From IMG/VR virus record IMGVR_UViG_3300023284_000984, positions 1-25,657 of that record: a DNA stretch of 25,657 nt, one strand, 5' to 3'. Positions 7,618 to 14,640 of the stretch are shown here, piece by piece (positions within the stretch are counted from its first letter, which is position 1; the number at the start of each line of letters is the position of its first letter). The notes below the pieces were generated by a model. That model was not told the DNA's origin and made no database searches. It worked only from the letters and a program-made list of their open reading frames with translations. The DNA is from a virus. A program made the translations under genes and the position numbers.

Positions 7618-9253
7618 CTTGATTTCCCTTTTCGGTCACTGATTCACCGGTTTCGCCATCAATTGTAAAATGCGTATGCGGAACACCAGTTAAGCCGAAA
7701 TCTGTTAAGTTTTTATTATTAGCTCTTTTATGTGAGTGAATTTTTCGGCCTTGTTTATCGAGACCCATGTCAATCAATGGGCCAGTATTTCCGCCAAGAG
7801 CATCTAGGTGCCAATGGTCATCGGGATTATCTGGGTCCATTTCAATATTGTCTAGATTAAAATCGTCACCGGTTTCGATTATTTGTTTAGCTCGATCCGG
7901 CTCAACTAAGGCGGCTTTTTCCTGGGCCTTAATTGCAGCTAAATCAACTTGACGTTCGAACGAAAATTCGTCGCCAGTAAATGCGGACTTGGCTATATCT
8001 ATTGCGGATAATGCTCCAATTTTCCAATAAATTTCATCTGTCTCAGCTTGCAACTTTTTAGTTTCCTGTAATTCTTTTTGACTCGGAACCCATAGCGGTT
8101 TAAATAACCATTTAAAGTCAACTGGAATTTTTCCGTTAGTTGGACCCTGTTTTGATAATTGAATCAACTTGAGAATCTTATTGATTGGTTTCTTTACATT
8201 TAAAACTTGTAAGTTAGCAACGTTCGTTAACCAATCTTTTTCTTCTGAATCACCGCCACCACCTAGACTAGTTTTAGGACCCATGCCCAGAATTTTATTA
8301 TGTGGCATATTTGTTGCGGCAACTAATCGTTCATTGACCTTATCTAAAACCTTGTCGACATTAGTTAGCGGAACAGTTTTATTTTCATATGTTTCGGAAT
8401 CGGCATCCAGTAAAACCGTCCCTAGTATTGACTTGGATAAATTCATTAAACGCAATCTAGCGGTAACCGCATCGTCCTCGTCTGCCTCTATGAGTTCAGC
8501 TAAGTTTTGTAACCTTAAAATACCAGTGTTAAAATCTTGCATGATAGCGGCAACTGAATCGTGAGATAAATTAAAATTCCTTAATACGTTTTCCAGCTTA
8601 GTTAAAACTGAGTCACCCCAATAATCATTTGCAATAAATGTATTCTGGGAAACCTTGGCACCTTCGAATCTAACAACTCTGGAATGATGAACATGTAATT
8701 CAACCGACTCGCCCGCGCGCGGGGATATATTGTAAAATTCCGGTAACCCAAATTGAGGGTCATTTATATCCGTCACAATCCCTTGAGACTGTAATTCAAA
8801 TGAACTTAAGACTGTTAACGATTTAATTCGAACAAGTCTATTCGGATTTATTGGTTCGTTTAATTCTAGGCCGTCGTCAACTGAAATAAATATTCCGGCC
8901 CCTCTATATTGACGAGAATATGCCCAAGCCTTTTCGACTTTGGCCTGCATATCTAAATCCTCAGTAATTGTAATCATGTTTTCAATTAACGTTTTATCGT
9001 CAGATTTAAACTCGATCCAATCTCGAGTTCCCTCTTCTGGAATTAAATTAACCACCCTATGAGCGATGTCATCACCATCGTGTAGGTTCTCGAGTTGTTT
9101 TTCCTCGAGAGCTCTATAGGCAACATTTGAACCGAGTCGTTTATCTTTTCCTTTAACACCTAATCCGGTTAAAACATTTTCCCAACCATCTTTTACAAAG
9201 CCTGCGATTGAGGCCGATAGTTTCATAAATTTCATTGCTTTTTCGCTACTCAT
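7610..9253 (-). CDS. Portal protein, DUF1073-like
   Basis: A 547-residue portal subunit; twelve such subunits form the ring through which DNA enters and leaves the capsid. The DUF1073 pattern is seen in AYRALEEKQLENLHDGDDIA, VVNLIPEEGTRDWIEF, AWAYSRQYRGAGIFI, HHSRVVRFEG, YWGDSVL and an ATNMPHNKILGMGPKTSLGG turn late in the core. From about residue 480 to the end lies an extra His-rich tail with HWH, HSH and HTH clusters at about 481, 506 and 527. This looks like a metal-binding add-on and is not part of the portal core. The gene follows two small genes after the large terminase and overlaps both neighbours. Confidence 0.87.
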   Translation of the reverse strand: MSSEKAMKFMKLSASIAGFVKDGWENVLTGLGVKGKDKRLGSNVAYRALEEKQLENLHDGDDIAHRVVNLIPEEGTRDWIEFKSDDKTLIENMITITEDLDMQAKVEKAWAYSRQYRGAGIFISVDDGLELNEPINPNRLVRIKSLTVLSSFELQSQGIVTDINDPQFGLPEFYNISPRAGESVELHVHHSRVVRFEGAKVSQNTFIANDYWGDSVLTKLENVLRNFNLSHDSVAAIMQDFNTGILRLQNLAELIEADEDDAVTARLRLMNLSKSILGTVLLDADSETYENKTVPLTNVDKVLDKVNERLVAATNMPHNKILGMGPKTSLGGGGDSEEKDWLTNVANLQVLNVKKPINKILKLIQLSKQGPTNGKIPVDFKWLFKPLWVPSQKELQETKKLQAETDEIYWKIGALSAIDIAKSAFTGDEFSFERQVDLAAIKAQEKAALVEPDRAKQIIETGDDFNLDNIEMDPDNPDDHWHLDALGGNTGPLIDMGLDKQGRKIHSHKRANNKNLTDFGLTGVPHTHFTIDGETGESVTEKGNQDD

Positions 9254-9446
9254 CGTCTGGGCCTTCGTTAATGTTTACTGTTCTAACCGGCTCGTAATGG
9301 GTTACTTCTTTAACAACATAAACCCAGCCGTTACCCTTGCACGGCGGACAATCAATCGGTCCGCGCGAGCCGTTTTCCAACTGGCCCATTCCGTGACAAT
9401 TACCACAACCGGTTTTTTGTTTTGTTGGTTTATTAGTTTCGCTCAT
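9246..9446 (-). CDS. Small zinc-binding protein with two CxxCxGxG motifs
   Basis: A 66-residue protein with CGNCHGMG (residues 14-21) and CPPCKGNG (33-40). This is the pair of C-x-x-C-x-G-x-G repeats that in the DnaJ central domain binds one zinc. Nothing else of DnaJ is present. The acidic, Pro-rich tail is likely flexible. It overlaps the preceding gene (ATGA) and the portal gene. A chaperone-like or protein-contact role during portal or packaging-motor assembly is possible by position, but this is inference. Confidence 0.75.
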   Translation of the reverse strand: MSETNKPTKQKTGCGNCHGMGQLENGSRGPIDCPPCKGNGWVYVVKEVTHYEPVRTVNINEGPDDE

Positions 9447-9697
9447 TGCTTAACCCTTTCGACTACATCACCGCAATTAATTGATATTGGCGGTTGCTGG
9501 CCGGACCATACTGAAAAAGTTACTTCGCCATGAAACATAAATTTAAAACGTTCCCATATAGATTTTACCTTCCAAATAGAAACAATCCTATCGTCCAATT
9601 TCATAACAGGTAAATCGCCGCATCCCTCAGCTACATAGGTCATATTAGAGTGCCATTTTTTAACGGGCAACATTTGGTTATTGTCGTAATTATTCAT
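9443..9697 (-). CDS. Small conserved phage protein between terminase and portal genes
   Basis: An 84-residue protein beginning MNNYDNNQMLPVKKWHSNMT. I chose the ATG at 9697 because it overlaps the large-terminase stop as ATGA. An upstream ATG at 9739 lies deep inside the terminase gene. The core GCGDLPVMKLDDRIVSIWKV followed by WERFKFMFHGEVTFSVWSGQ and QPPISI resembles a small phage protein often coded next to terminase or portal genes (pattern S-W-l-----rl-fl--G---l-v-g---PPi-i). No function is known to me. It has no catalytic or metal motif. Confidence 0.7.
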   Translation of the reverse strand: MNNYDNNQMLPVKKWHSNMTYVAEGCGDLPVMKLDDRIVSIWKVKSIWERFKFMFHGEVTFSVWSGQQPPISINCGDVVERVKQ

Positions 9698-11313
9698 GAT
9701 TTTATTAAACTCCGTAATGTATCGATTGCAGGCTTGCAATATCGACCTAAATTAGCGATTGCTAAACTATCTGATTTATCCGGCGACTTATTACCGGTTC
9801 GTTTCTTATAATCTTTTTTCGACTCAATCAACATTTTCCCCGCGCTTGTAAACGTGTAATTAATTGTTGGCAACTCGTTGCGATAATCCTTGTCGTCTTT
9901 TAATCGTAATGTATTTTTTAAGTCTTGGCCAAGATCGGTAAACATTTTAGATTTTAAATTGGCAAATGTCGCAGCATCCTTTTCAAATTCCTTTTTAACC
10001 CGAGCGCCCCATTTGGCTTTATTCTTACCGTAACGCAATTTATACAACTGTTCGACTGAGGCGCCGAAATGGATTTCAATGAATCTAAAGTTGCGTGGAA
10101 TCACTTTTTCTTTTTGGAGCTCAACCATTCTATCGAAAACGCCAGCGCCTAAACCAGTGGAATCGATTGGAACGTTGCAAGGCCGACCGTCGTCCTCATC
10201 TAATAAAAACCTGACAAGTTCGCCACATAATGACATTAGATCCCGTTTAGCGTGAACATCTGTTCGAGTGTGGACCGTTCCATATAATTCAGTAAACACC
10301 GATAAATCCTCGCCATATCGAGCAACATCGACGGCGACAACTCTTAAATCTTTTTTACCAGTATTTTTAATAGCATTCCAATCTAAATCAAAACTATGAG
10401 TTCTTTTTTGAGCCGCCTGAACATCTGACAATTGAACCAATGCTGAATCGTCAATGTCCGGAAATTGGCCCAGGACCTTAGACTGAAATAACGGTGAATC
10501 GATTCCCCACTCCAGAGCTCGTTCCATAACCCATTGAGCACTTAATAAATGAGTGACCGGTTTTCTGTATTTGGCCATTTCCTCTAAGGCCACAATTTCG
10601 TCCATGACTCTTAATCTGTCTAATTCTTTTTCGATATCGGCAATATTATTAAATCCATTAGCCGCCATATTAGGTGAATCAAAGCACGATAAATAAATCT
10701 TTTTCCATGTTGGATTTGAGAAACATAAAAAGAAATCGCAGTTCTTAGTCGTTGGGTTCGCTATACAAACAAACTTAACGATTTTTCCGGACGTTAATAA
10801 TCCCTCAACCTGTTTCCAAATATCTGGCGGAATCCCAACGGCCTCGTCGAATACTACTAATATATAATCGGAATGAAATCCCTGAAATGACGAACCCGCT
10901 TGCTCGCCTGTTTCCGTAGCTGCTTTTTTCTCGGGCGAGAATCCAATTGCAAACCAATTCCCTCGCTCGAGCTCTAATTTCTTAGTTGTTAAATGTCCGC
11001 CTAATGTATGCTTGGAATTATTTACTGCATCCCAGATTTCACCCCACAATAACATTTCAACCTGCAGGTTAGTTGGCGCCGTGGTGATAACTTTGGCCCC
11101 TCGATAATTAAAAAGAAACCACAATACAATACGGGCCAAGAGCCATGTTTTTCCAACTGCATGACAAGCCGAAATTGCAACCCTCGAGTACTTCGCTATC
11201 GCCTCACAAATATCAATTTGATATGATTCCATTGAGTCGGTCCCGAGAACATCGGTAACGAATAATTCGGGTGACTCTTGCAATGATTTTAATGCTTGTT
11301 CGTCAGCGTCCAT
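9694..11313 (-). CDS. terL: Terminase large subunit (packaging ATPase and nuclease)
   Basis: This 539-residue protein pumps DNA into the prohead and cuts the concatemer. Walker A is ACHAVGKT at residues 49-56. Walker B is ILVVFDEA at 151-158, with catalytic Glu157. KVITTAPTNLQVEMLLW (74-90) matches the helicase-like motif after Walker A. The C-terminal RNase H-fold nuclease shows VAVDVARYGEDLSV near 335, PIDSTGLGAGVFD near 395, and a final KSDSLAIANLGRY, supplying the acidic metal ligands. The gene ends in an ATGA overlap with the next one. Unusually, the small subunit lies 2.4 kb upstream, with eleven small genes between. Confidence 0.93.
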   Translation of the reverse strand: MDADEQALKSLQESPELFVTDVLGTDSMESYQIDICEAIAKYSRVAISACHAVGKTWLLARIVLWFLFNYRGAKVITTAPTNLQVEMLLWGEIWDAVNNSKHTLGGHLTTKKLELERGNWFAIGFSPEKKAATETGEQAGSSFQGFHSDYILVVFDEAVGIPPDIWKQVEGLLTSGKIVKFVCIANPTTKNCDFFLCFSNPTWKKIYLSCFDSPNMAANGFNNIADIEKELDRLRVMDEIVALEEMAKYRKPVTHLLSAQWVMERALEWGIDSPLFQSKVLGQFPDIDDSALVQLSDVQAAQKRTHSFDLDWNAIKNTGKKDLRVVAVDVARYGEDLSVFTELYGTVHTRTDVHAKRDLMSLCGELVRFLLDEDDGRPCNVPIDSTGLGAGVFDRMVELQKEKVIPRNFRFIEIHFGASVEQLYKLRYGKNKAKWGARVKKEFEKDAATFANLKSKMFTDLGQDLKNTLRLKDDKDYRNELPTINYTFTSAGKMLIESKKDYKKRTGNKSPDKSDSLAIANLGRYCKPAIDTLRSLIKS

Positions 11314-11315
11314 AA

Positions 11316-11459
11316 TTAAAACTTAATTATTAATAATATTACGACTAGTATGATTGCTAGTATTGAGTAGCCCAACATTTGATCGCTGCAGTAATCGCAA
11401 TATAATTGTTTTCTGTTTTTGTATTTACCGCATTCGCAATGCTTTTTAGTCCGGCTCAT
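11316..11459 (-). CDS. 47-residue zinc-ribbon membrane microprotein
   Basis: The ATG is at 11459 and the TAA at 11316-11318, two bases before the terminase ATG. The product begins MSRTKKHCECGKYKNRKQLY, continues CDYCSDQMLGYS and ends with a hydrophobic helix ILAIILVVILLIIKF. So it has CxC and CxxC pairs (Cys8, 10, 21, 24) that could bind one zinc, then one C-terminal membrane segment. It overlaps the preceding gene by 14 bp. I do not recognise a family. A tail-anchored orientation with the zinc knuckle in the cytoplasm is inferred. Confidence 0.65.
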   Translation of the reverse strand: MSRTKKHCECGKYKNRKQLYCDYCSDQMLGYSILAIILVVILLIIKF

Positions 11460-11685
11460 TGTAAACCCATGACATAATTTTATCTGACAGATAATTTTTA
11501 ACGATAACGGCCGGAGTGACGTAAGCCTTTATATAATATTCGGATCGAACGCCAATAGCGAACCAAGTTAAATAAAACCAACCGTTATTCAAATCGCTAT
11601 AAGACATTACTAAAATCATTGGGATGGCTAGATAAGCAAAGATATAATCCATCTCATCGATTTTAATATCCTTAGGCTTAGTCAT
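11446..11685 (-). CDS. Small membrane protein, probably two transmembrane helices
   Basis: A 79-residue protein starting MTKPKDIKIDEMDYIFAYLA. I chose the ATG at 11685 because AAAGG lies eight bases upstream and the preceding microprotein ends across it. A longer reading from 11733 runs through that gene. Hydrophobic stretches YIFAYLAIPMILVMSY and GWFYLTWFAIGV are separated by a short polar turn, and a charged C-terminus (VKNYLSDKIMSW) follows. Size and topology would fit a holin-like or membrane-accessory protein, but there is no endolysin in the window and no family match that I know. Confidence 0.6.
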   Translation of the reverse strand: MTKPKDIKIDEMDYIFAYLAIPMILVMSYSDLNNGWFYLTWFAIGVRSEYYIKAYVTPAVIVKNYLSDKIMSWVYNEPD

Positions 11686-11803
11686 CGTCGAGGCCTTTCT
11701 TATTTGCTTTGGCGGCGAAGTAAAATATAGCACCGATTATTACCGCTGCAATCAATCCGCCGATTCCGCCTTGTTCATATATTTCTGTTAATTGTTTTTC
11801 CAT
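11678..11803 (-). CDS. 41-residue single-span membrane microprotein
   Basis: The product begins MEKQLTEIYEQGGIGGLIAA and continues VIIGAIFYFAAKANKKGLDDD. One Gly/Ala-rich membrane helix is preceded by an amphipathic N-terminus and followed by a Lys-rich stop-transfer and acidic tail, suggesting N-out, C-in orientation. The ATG is at 11803, and the TAA overlaps the start of the next membrane gene, so the two are probably translated together. No family is recognised. The pair could act as one membrane complex. Confidence 0.65.
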   Translation of the reverse strand: MEKQLTEIYEQGGIGGLIAAVIIGAIFYFAAKANKKGLDDD

Positions 11804-11805
11804 TA

Positions 11806-12096
11806 TTAATCCTTTATTACTTTGGTCCCACACATACTGCAGTAATTGCCATTTGTTTTAATCCAAATATTACAGCATTCATCACATTGCTGAAACTTCT
11901 CGGGGCGCTCTCTTAAGTTTTTCTCTTTTACACGTTGAACCGCATTTTTAACCTTACACTCTTTGCAGTCTGAATTTACCACGCCTCTGATTACTCCGAA
12001 TTCAGTGAACTGTTTTATTTTAGGACTACAACTTCGACATTCCCTTATGCCCTGAACGTAATCAATAAAACCTTTATAATAAACTTGGGCCGTCAT
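11806..12096 (-). CDS. Zinc-ribbon protein with four Cys pairs
   Basis: A 96-residue protein with CRSC (residues 20-23), CKEC (44-47), CDEC (71-74) and CSMC (86-89). The spacing suggests two zinc knuckles or ribbons, one in each half, joined by a basic helix (NAVQRVKEKNLRERPEKFQQ). The N-terminal half resembles the zinc part of small phage HNH-endonuclease relatives, but no HNH residues are seen, so nuclease activity is not supported. It begins directly after its upstream neighbour's stop (TAAATG). DNA binding or a protein adaptor role is possible. Confidence 0.7.
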   Translation of the reverse strand: MTAQVYYKGFIDYVQGIRECRSCSPKIKQFTEFGVIRGVVNSDCKECKVKNAVQRVKEKNLRERPEKFQQCDECCNIWIKTNGNYCSMCGTKVIKD

Positions 12097-12351
12097 TTAT
12101 AAACTCACATATTCACCGAGATGGCCTTTGATTAATTTCTTATCACGAATACGAGCGCCTAAATTCGCAGCACCATCATAACCTAAGTAACGACCTAAGG
12201 CGGACAATGATTCGAACTTCATATCATTCCACTCGACTGGTTTCATCATTCGCTTTGTAAGTTTTCGACGAGCATTATGAAATCCTCGATTAGAGTTTTC
12301 GTTTCGGATGGCCGAACTCGTATTATCGCTTGGGTAATAATGCTCGTTCAT
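12097..12351 (-). CDS. Small DNA-binding protein with NUMOD-like helix-turn-helix
   Basis: An 84-residue protein whose C-terminal half reads FESLSALGRYLGYDGAANLG, ARIRDKKLIKGHLGEYVSL. This matches the pattern of the short helix-turn-helix modules (NUMOD type) that accompany homing endonucleases: a-S--ala--lg-----v---i-----i-G--. The N-terminal half is basic (ARRKLTKRMMKPVEW). There is no nuclease domain here, so it is a free-standing module. It might bind phage DNA near the packaging genes, or be a remnant of a homing-type protein. Its neighbours are also small zinc and membrane proteins. Confidence 0.6.
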   Translation of the reverse strand: MNEHYYPSDNTSSAIRNENSNRGFHNARRKLTKRMMKPVEWNDMKFESLSALGRYLGYDGAANLGARIRDKKLIKGHLGEYVSL

Positions 12352-12353
12352 AA

Positions 12354-12482
12354 TTAATTAATCCATTGTAAGTGATCGACTAGGTAACTTCCTAATTGAT
12401 AAAATCCGTAGCCGGTGGCAAAAATGCCAATGATTATAAATAGGCCCATTAGTTTAAAATCGTTCTCGGTAAAAAAATTCAT
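12354..12482 (-). CDS. 42-residue single-span membrane microprotein
   Basis: The ATG at 12482 overlaps the stop of the peptidase-like gene (ATGA), and the TAA is at 12354-12356. The protein begins MNFFTENDFKLMGLFIIIGI and continues FATGYGFYQLGSYLVDHLQW. It has one hydrophobic helix after a short acidic N-terminus. Tight coupling to a C39-like peptidase suggests the two may act together, for example by placing the peptidase at the membrane. That is inference. No family is recognised. Confidence 0.62.
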   Translation of the reverse strand: MNFFTENDFKLMGLFIIIGIFATGYGFYQLGSYLVDHLQWIN

Positions 12483-12880
12483 GGCAACCTCTTGATCTTA
12501 ATAAAAAATATACAAGCCGCTAAGGCTATTTCGTTATTATTGTATTTATTGCTCGGTGACGGATCGTATACGTTTTTACCATCCCAATAAATAGAATGTA
12601 ATCCATCACTTCTCTTGGTTCCACTTGGGACAGATAGAATTGCCGGAGTACTTCCGATTTCTACATTCACCGGCCTATTGAAATTACGGTAAAAGCCTAA
12701 TTTATCTAAGCCGTCTAATTGATTATAATGAAACAATCCTTTTCCATTTTTAATATCTATTCGGGCTGCCAATGGTAACGCTGCCAAAGCAGTTTCGTAA
12801 CTCACGTTCGTTGCCATCGCTAAAGCAGCAACCCCACAATCTTTTTTCAATCGTTGTTTAACTATATTTTCAGGCCGCAT
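12479..12880 (-). CDS. C39-like (papain-fold) cysteine peptidase
   Basis: A 133-residue protein if it starts at MRPENIVKQRLKKDCGVAAL. An in-frame ATG five codons upstream is also possible. DCGVAALAM gives the candidate nucleophile Cys15 with preceding Asp and a Gln at position 9, as in peptidase C39 domains. LHSIYWDGKNVYDP gives His95 and Asp106, in the expected H----------DP order. Length and motifs match the minimal papain-like fold. C39 enzymes cut double-glycine leaders, but phage relatives have no known substrate. It is coded between TerS and TerL and coupled to a membrane microprotein. It is not an obvious endolysin, since no signal or wall-binding part is seen. Confidence 0.7.
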   Translation of the reverse strand: MRPENIVKQRLKKDCGVAALAMATNVSYETALAALPLAARIDIKNGKGLFHYNQLDGLDKLGFYRNFNRPVNVEIGSTPAILSVPSGTKRSDGLHSIYWDGKNVYDPSPSNKYNNNEIALAACIFFIKIKRLP

Positions 12881-13082
12881 GTTTATTAATCTCATCCTCG
12901 TCAAAATCGCAATACTGAATCATGCCATTTAATAAATACTCTGGATTAACTAACGATTCATTACCGCATTGGCAACGACATGCTCGCAATTTGCATTCGG
13001 GGTCATGGTCATCAATAACAGTTAAGGCCCCAAATTTGGAGCCTTTAATAATCACTTTTACCGATGGAATTTTATTTCTCAT
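12870..13082 (-). CDS. Small zinc-knuckle protein, HNH/AP2-associated N-domain type
   Basis: A 70-residue protein: VIIKGSKFGALTVIDDHDPE, then CKLRACRCQCGNESLVNPEYLLNG and a YC near the end. The pattern (G--fg-L-V--------------C-CdCG------Ll-g--k-C) is that of the N-terminal zinc domain of phage HNH or AP2-type DNA-binding proteins. The usual downstream nuclease or AP2 domain is absent, so this is a stand-alone module or a truncated relic. Its 3' end overlaps the peptidase gene. A role in DNA binding is inferred only. Confidence 0.65.
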   Translation of the reverse strand: MRNKIPSVKVIIKGSKFGALTVIDDHDPECKLRACRCQCGNESLVNPEYLLNGMIQYCDFDEDEINKHAA

Positions 13083-13083
13083 A

Positions 13084-13425
13084 TTATTCTAGTATCTCGA
13101 ATATTTGGATATTTGATCCGCCCGCATTACTTGATATAGCAAAAACGGAATTAATAACTGGCAATATAATACTTTCGTTTTGATTACCTCTTAATTTGAA
13201 CCCGTCATCTATGTCCGCCGGAACCGAATCCAGTTTAATAGTTATCGTGTCCGCATTACTTGTATTAACGAATACTATTGATTTTCTTTTAGTGTTTACC
13301 GGGGCGATTTGAACACCGGCTAAAGGAACGGCAACCTCAGAATAAACCCCAACGTTTACCGAGTAAGTGTTAAAAGAAAATAACGTTATTAGTGCTAACG
13401 AAACAATTAGTAATATCTTTTTCAT
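13084..13425 (-). CDS. Secreted small beta protein resembling capsid-decoration domains
   Basis: A 113-residue protein with a clear signal peptide, MKKILLIVSLALITLFSFNT, and likely cleavage near TYS-VNV. The mature 88 residues (KSIVFVNTSNADTITIKLDS, DGFKLRGNQNESIILPV, NSVFAISSNAGGSNIQIFEI) follow the pattern of small phage head-decoration or fibre domains: R--l-i-N-s-----i, then G--l--g------v-avy-is-----ni-i-e. Export of such a domain is unexpected and parallels the protein at 6793-7617. It may coat the host surface or act in the periplasm. No enzyme motif is seen. Confidence 0.6.
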   Translation of the reverse strand: MKKILLIVSLALITLFSFNTYSVNVGVYSEVAVPLAGVQIAPVNTKRKSIVFVNTSNADTITIKLDSVPADIDDGFKLRGNQNESIILPVINSVFAISSNAGGSNIQIFEILE

Positions 13426-13437
13426 GGGCCCCCTGAT

Positions 13438-13623
13438 TTATTCGTATTCAAATTTATATTCAATTTTTGATCTTTTATAAGTCTCATCTATTTTTTTGTG
13501 CGAGTCAATACACTCGTCAACTCTCACACGCCAATAGAAACGATCCAGAAAAACCCAATCGCCCCCGTTCGCTCGTCTGTAAACATTCCAAAACTTTAAT
13601 CGTCCGATTTCATTAACGTCCAT
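13438..13623 (-). CDS. Unknown 61-residue protein rich in aromatic and charged residues
   Basis: The product begins MDVNEIGRLKFWNVYRRANG and continues through GDWVFLDRFYWRVRVDECID to a very charged end. Many Trp, Tyr, Arg and Asp residues and no hydrophobic segment suggest a small soluble beta protein. It overlaps the upstream gene by 28 bp and is followed by the signal-peptide gene after 12 bp. I do not recognise a family. Confidence 0.5.
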   Translation of the reverse strand: MDVNEIGRLKFWNVYRRANGGDWVFLDRFYWRVRVDECIDSHKKIDETYKRSKIEYKFEYE

Positions 13624-13826
13624 TGCTCGCGCATAAAGGTGCTAACTTCTTGAATACTTAAACTTTTAATGTATTTATCCGGAGCGTTTTTTAATAACTC
13701 GACATCTTTGTTGTCCATGTAAATGTCGATTCTCACGTTTTTGATATAAGATTGTAATTGCTCGGCCTGATAATAACTAATCGGTTTTCTTTTCTTCATC
13801 TTTGGAAATTTGATCAGTTTCCCCAT
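13596..13826 (-). CDS. Unknown 76-residue basic-start protein after TerS
   Basis: The product starts MGKLIKFPKMKKRKPISYYQ and continues helically (AEQLQSYIKNVRIDIYMDNKDVELLKN, then IKSLSIQEVSTFMREQWTLM). It overlaps the 3' end of the small-terminase gene by 50 bp. A start at 13799 (MKKRKPISYY) is also possible, and neither start has a strong Shine-Dalgarno. The basic N-terminus with an amphipathic helical body could bind nucleic acid or TerS, but nothing diagnostic is seen. Confidence 0.5.
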   Translation of the reverse strand: MGKLIKFPKMKKRKPISYYQAEQLQSYIKNVRIDIYMDNKDVELLKNAPDKYIKSLSIQEVSTFMREQWTLMKSDD

Positions 13827-14640
13827 TATTTACGCCCCGTGCCTTATTATCTAGGTTTTTGACGAGATCCGCAAATGTATTTACTTGTACCTTACCTTCA
13901 AACTCAATTTTGTTTTTCTGACCGAGTAAATTGATTCCCAAAAACTTAAGCATATTTGTGTCGCCACCTATCGCACTATTGATTTGAGAACGTCTAATAG
14001 CTATTTTAATGCCCTGAGAACGACGATCATAGTATTCGCTAAAGGTTATTCCATATTCTTTTTTAACTTTCGATCGGAGCGTGTCCGGATGCAAATCAAA
14101 AAAGCCTGCTATTTCATTAATTGCACAGGCCATCGAACATAAATAGTCAAGTTCACGCCAAGTAAATGGAGCATTTGGCCGGCCAATTTTCTTATATTCA
14201 TTATCTATCTGAGCGAAATATTGAGAGTTATCTTGTTCCATTTGCTCAATATCTTGTTCCATTTCGTCACGCAATTTGCATAATCGAGACGATAATTCAC
14301 TGGCCTTCAAACAACCCATTAATCGTTTATCAACTTTAGATGTTCCAAAGAATTGAACCAATTGGGTTCTAATCGATTCTCGTTCCTTTGGAGTTAAACT
14401 TTTTTCACGTCCAGACTTACCGGCTTGAACAATTTCGGCGGGCAATATTTGGTCCGGAACCTTGGCTTTAGGTTTTGGCCCTCGACGTCTCGGAGTCGAT
14501 CCGTCTTTATTTACTTTATGTTTTTTAGCAGTGAAAACAGTTTTCGTTTTCTTGACGACCTTTTTTTTTGCAACCTTTTTCTTAACGGTTTTTACCTGGG
14601 CCGCTATCTGTTTTTCTAAATCTTTTTCAAAGTCGTCCAC
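13777..14640 (-). CDS. terS: Terminase small subunit (likely), with Lys-rich N-terminus
   Basis: A 287-residue protein with a GTG start (AAGGG eight bases upstream). It should recognise the packaging site and load DNA onto TerL. Residues 18-65 are extremely Lys-rich and probably disordered. From about 165 the sequence reads WRELDYLCSMACAINEIAGF, FDLHPDTLRSKVKKEYGITF and SEYYDRRSQGIKIAIRRSQI, then GGDTNMLKFLGINLLGQ. This is the helix-turn-helix and phage-terminase-small pattern in which residues resembling i----l------W-----G follow a recognition helix. A Glu/Met/Gln coiled coil near 130-150 could drive ring formation. It is the first gene of the minus-strand operon, next to the divergent control region. 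Confidence 0.75.
   Translation of the reverse strand: MDDFEKDLEKQIAAQVKTVKKKVAKKKVVKKTKTVFTAKKHKVNKDGSTPRRRGPKPKAKVPDQILPAEIVQAGKSGREKSLTPKERESIRTQLVQFFGTSKVDKRLMGCLKASELSSRLCKLRDEMEQDIEQMEQDNSQYFAQIDNEYKKIGRPNAPFTWRELDYLCSMACAINEIAGFFDLHPDTLRSKVKKEYGITFSEYYDRRSQGIKIAIRRSQINSAIGGDTNMLKFLGINLLGQKNKIEFEGKVQVNTFADLVKNLDNKARGVNNGETDQISKDEEKKTD

Noticed and set aside
8169-8564. Plus-strand 131-codon open frame opposite the portal gene
   Set aside because: It lies wholly inside the well-supported portal gene, is Ser/Leu-rich as expected of an antisense shadow, and has no neighbours on its strand.
7610-9253. Acb1-type anti-CBASS function for the DUF1073 protein
   Set aside because: The name is sometimes applied to this family, but the gene order and length are those of a portal protein, and the C-terminal His clusters do not form the paired H-x-T/S motifs of a 2H phosphoesterase.
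9698-9739. Longer start (ATG at 9739) for the gene ending at 9443
   Set aside because: It would begin 46 bp inside the terminase gene, while the ATG at 9697 makes the usual ATGA overlap.
11806-12351. Homing endonuclease insertion in the TerS-TerL interval
   Set aside because: The NUMOD-like and zinc modules lack HNH or GIY-YIG catalytic residues, and no intron or split gene is seen.
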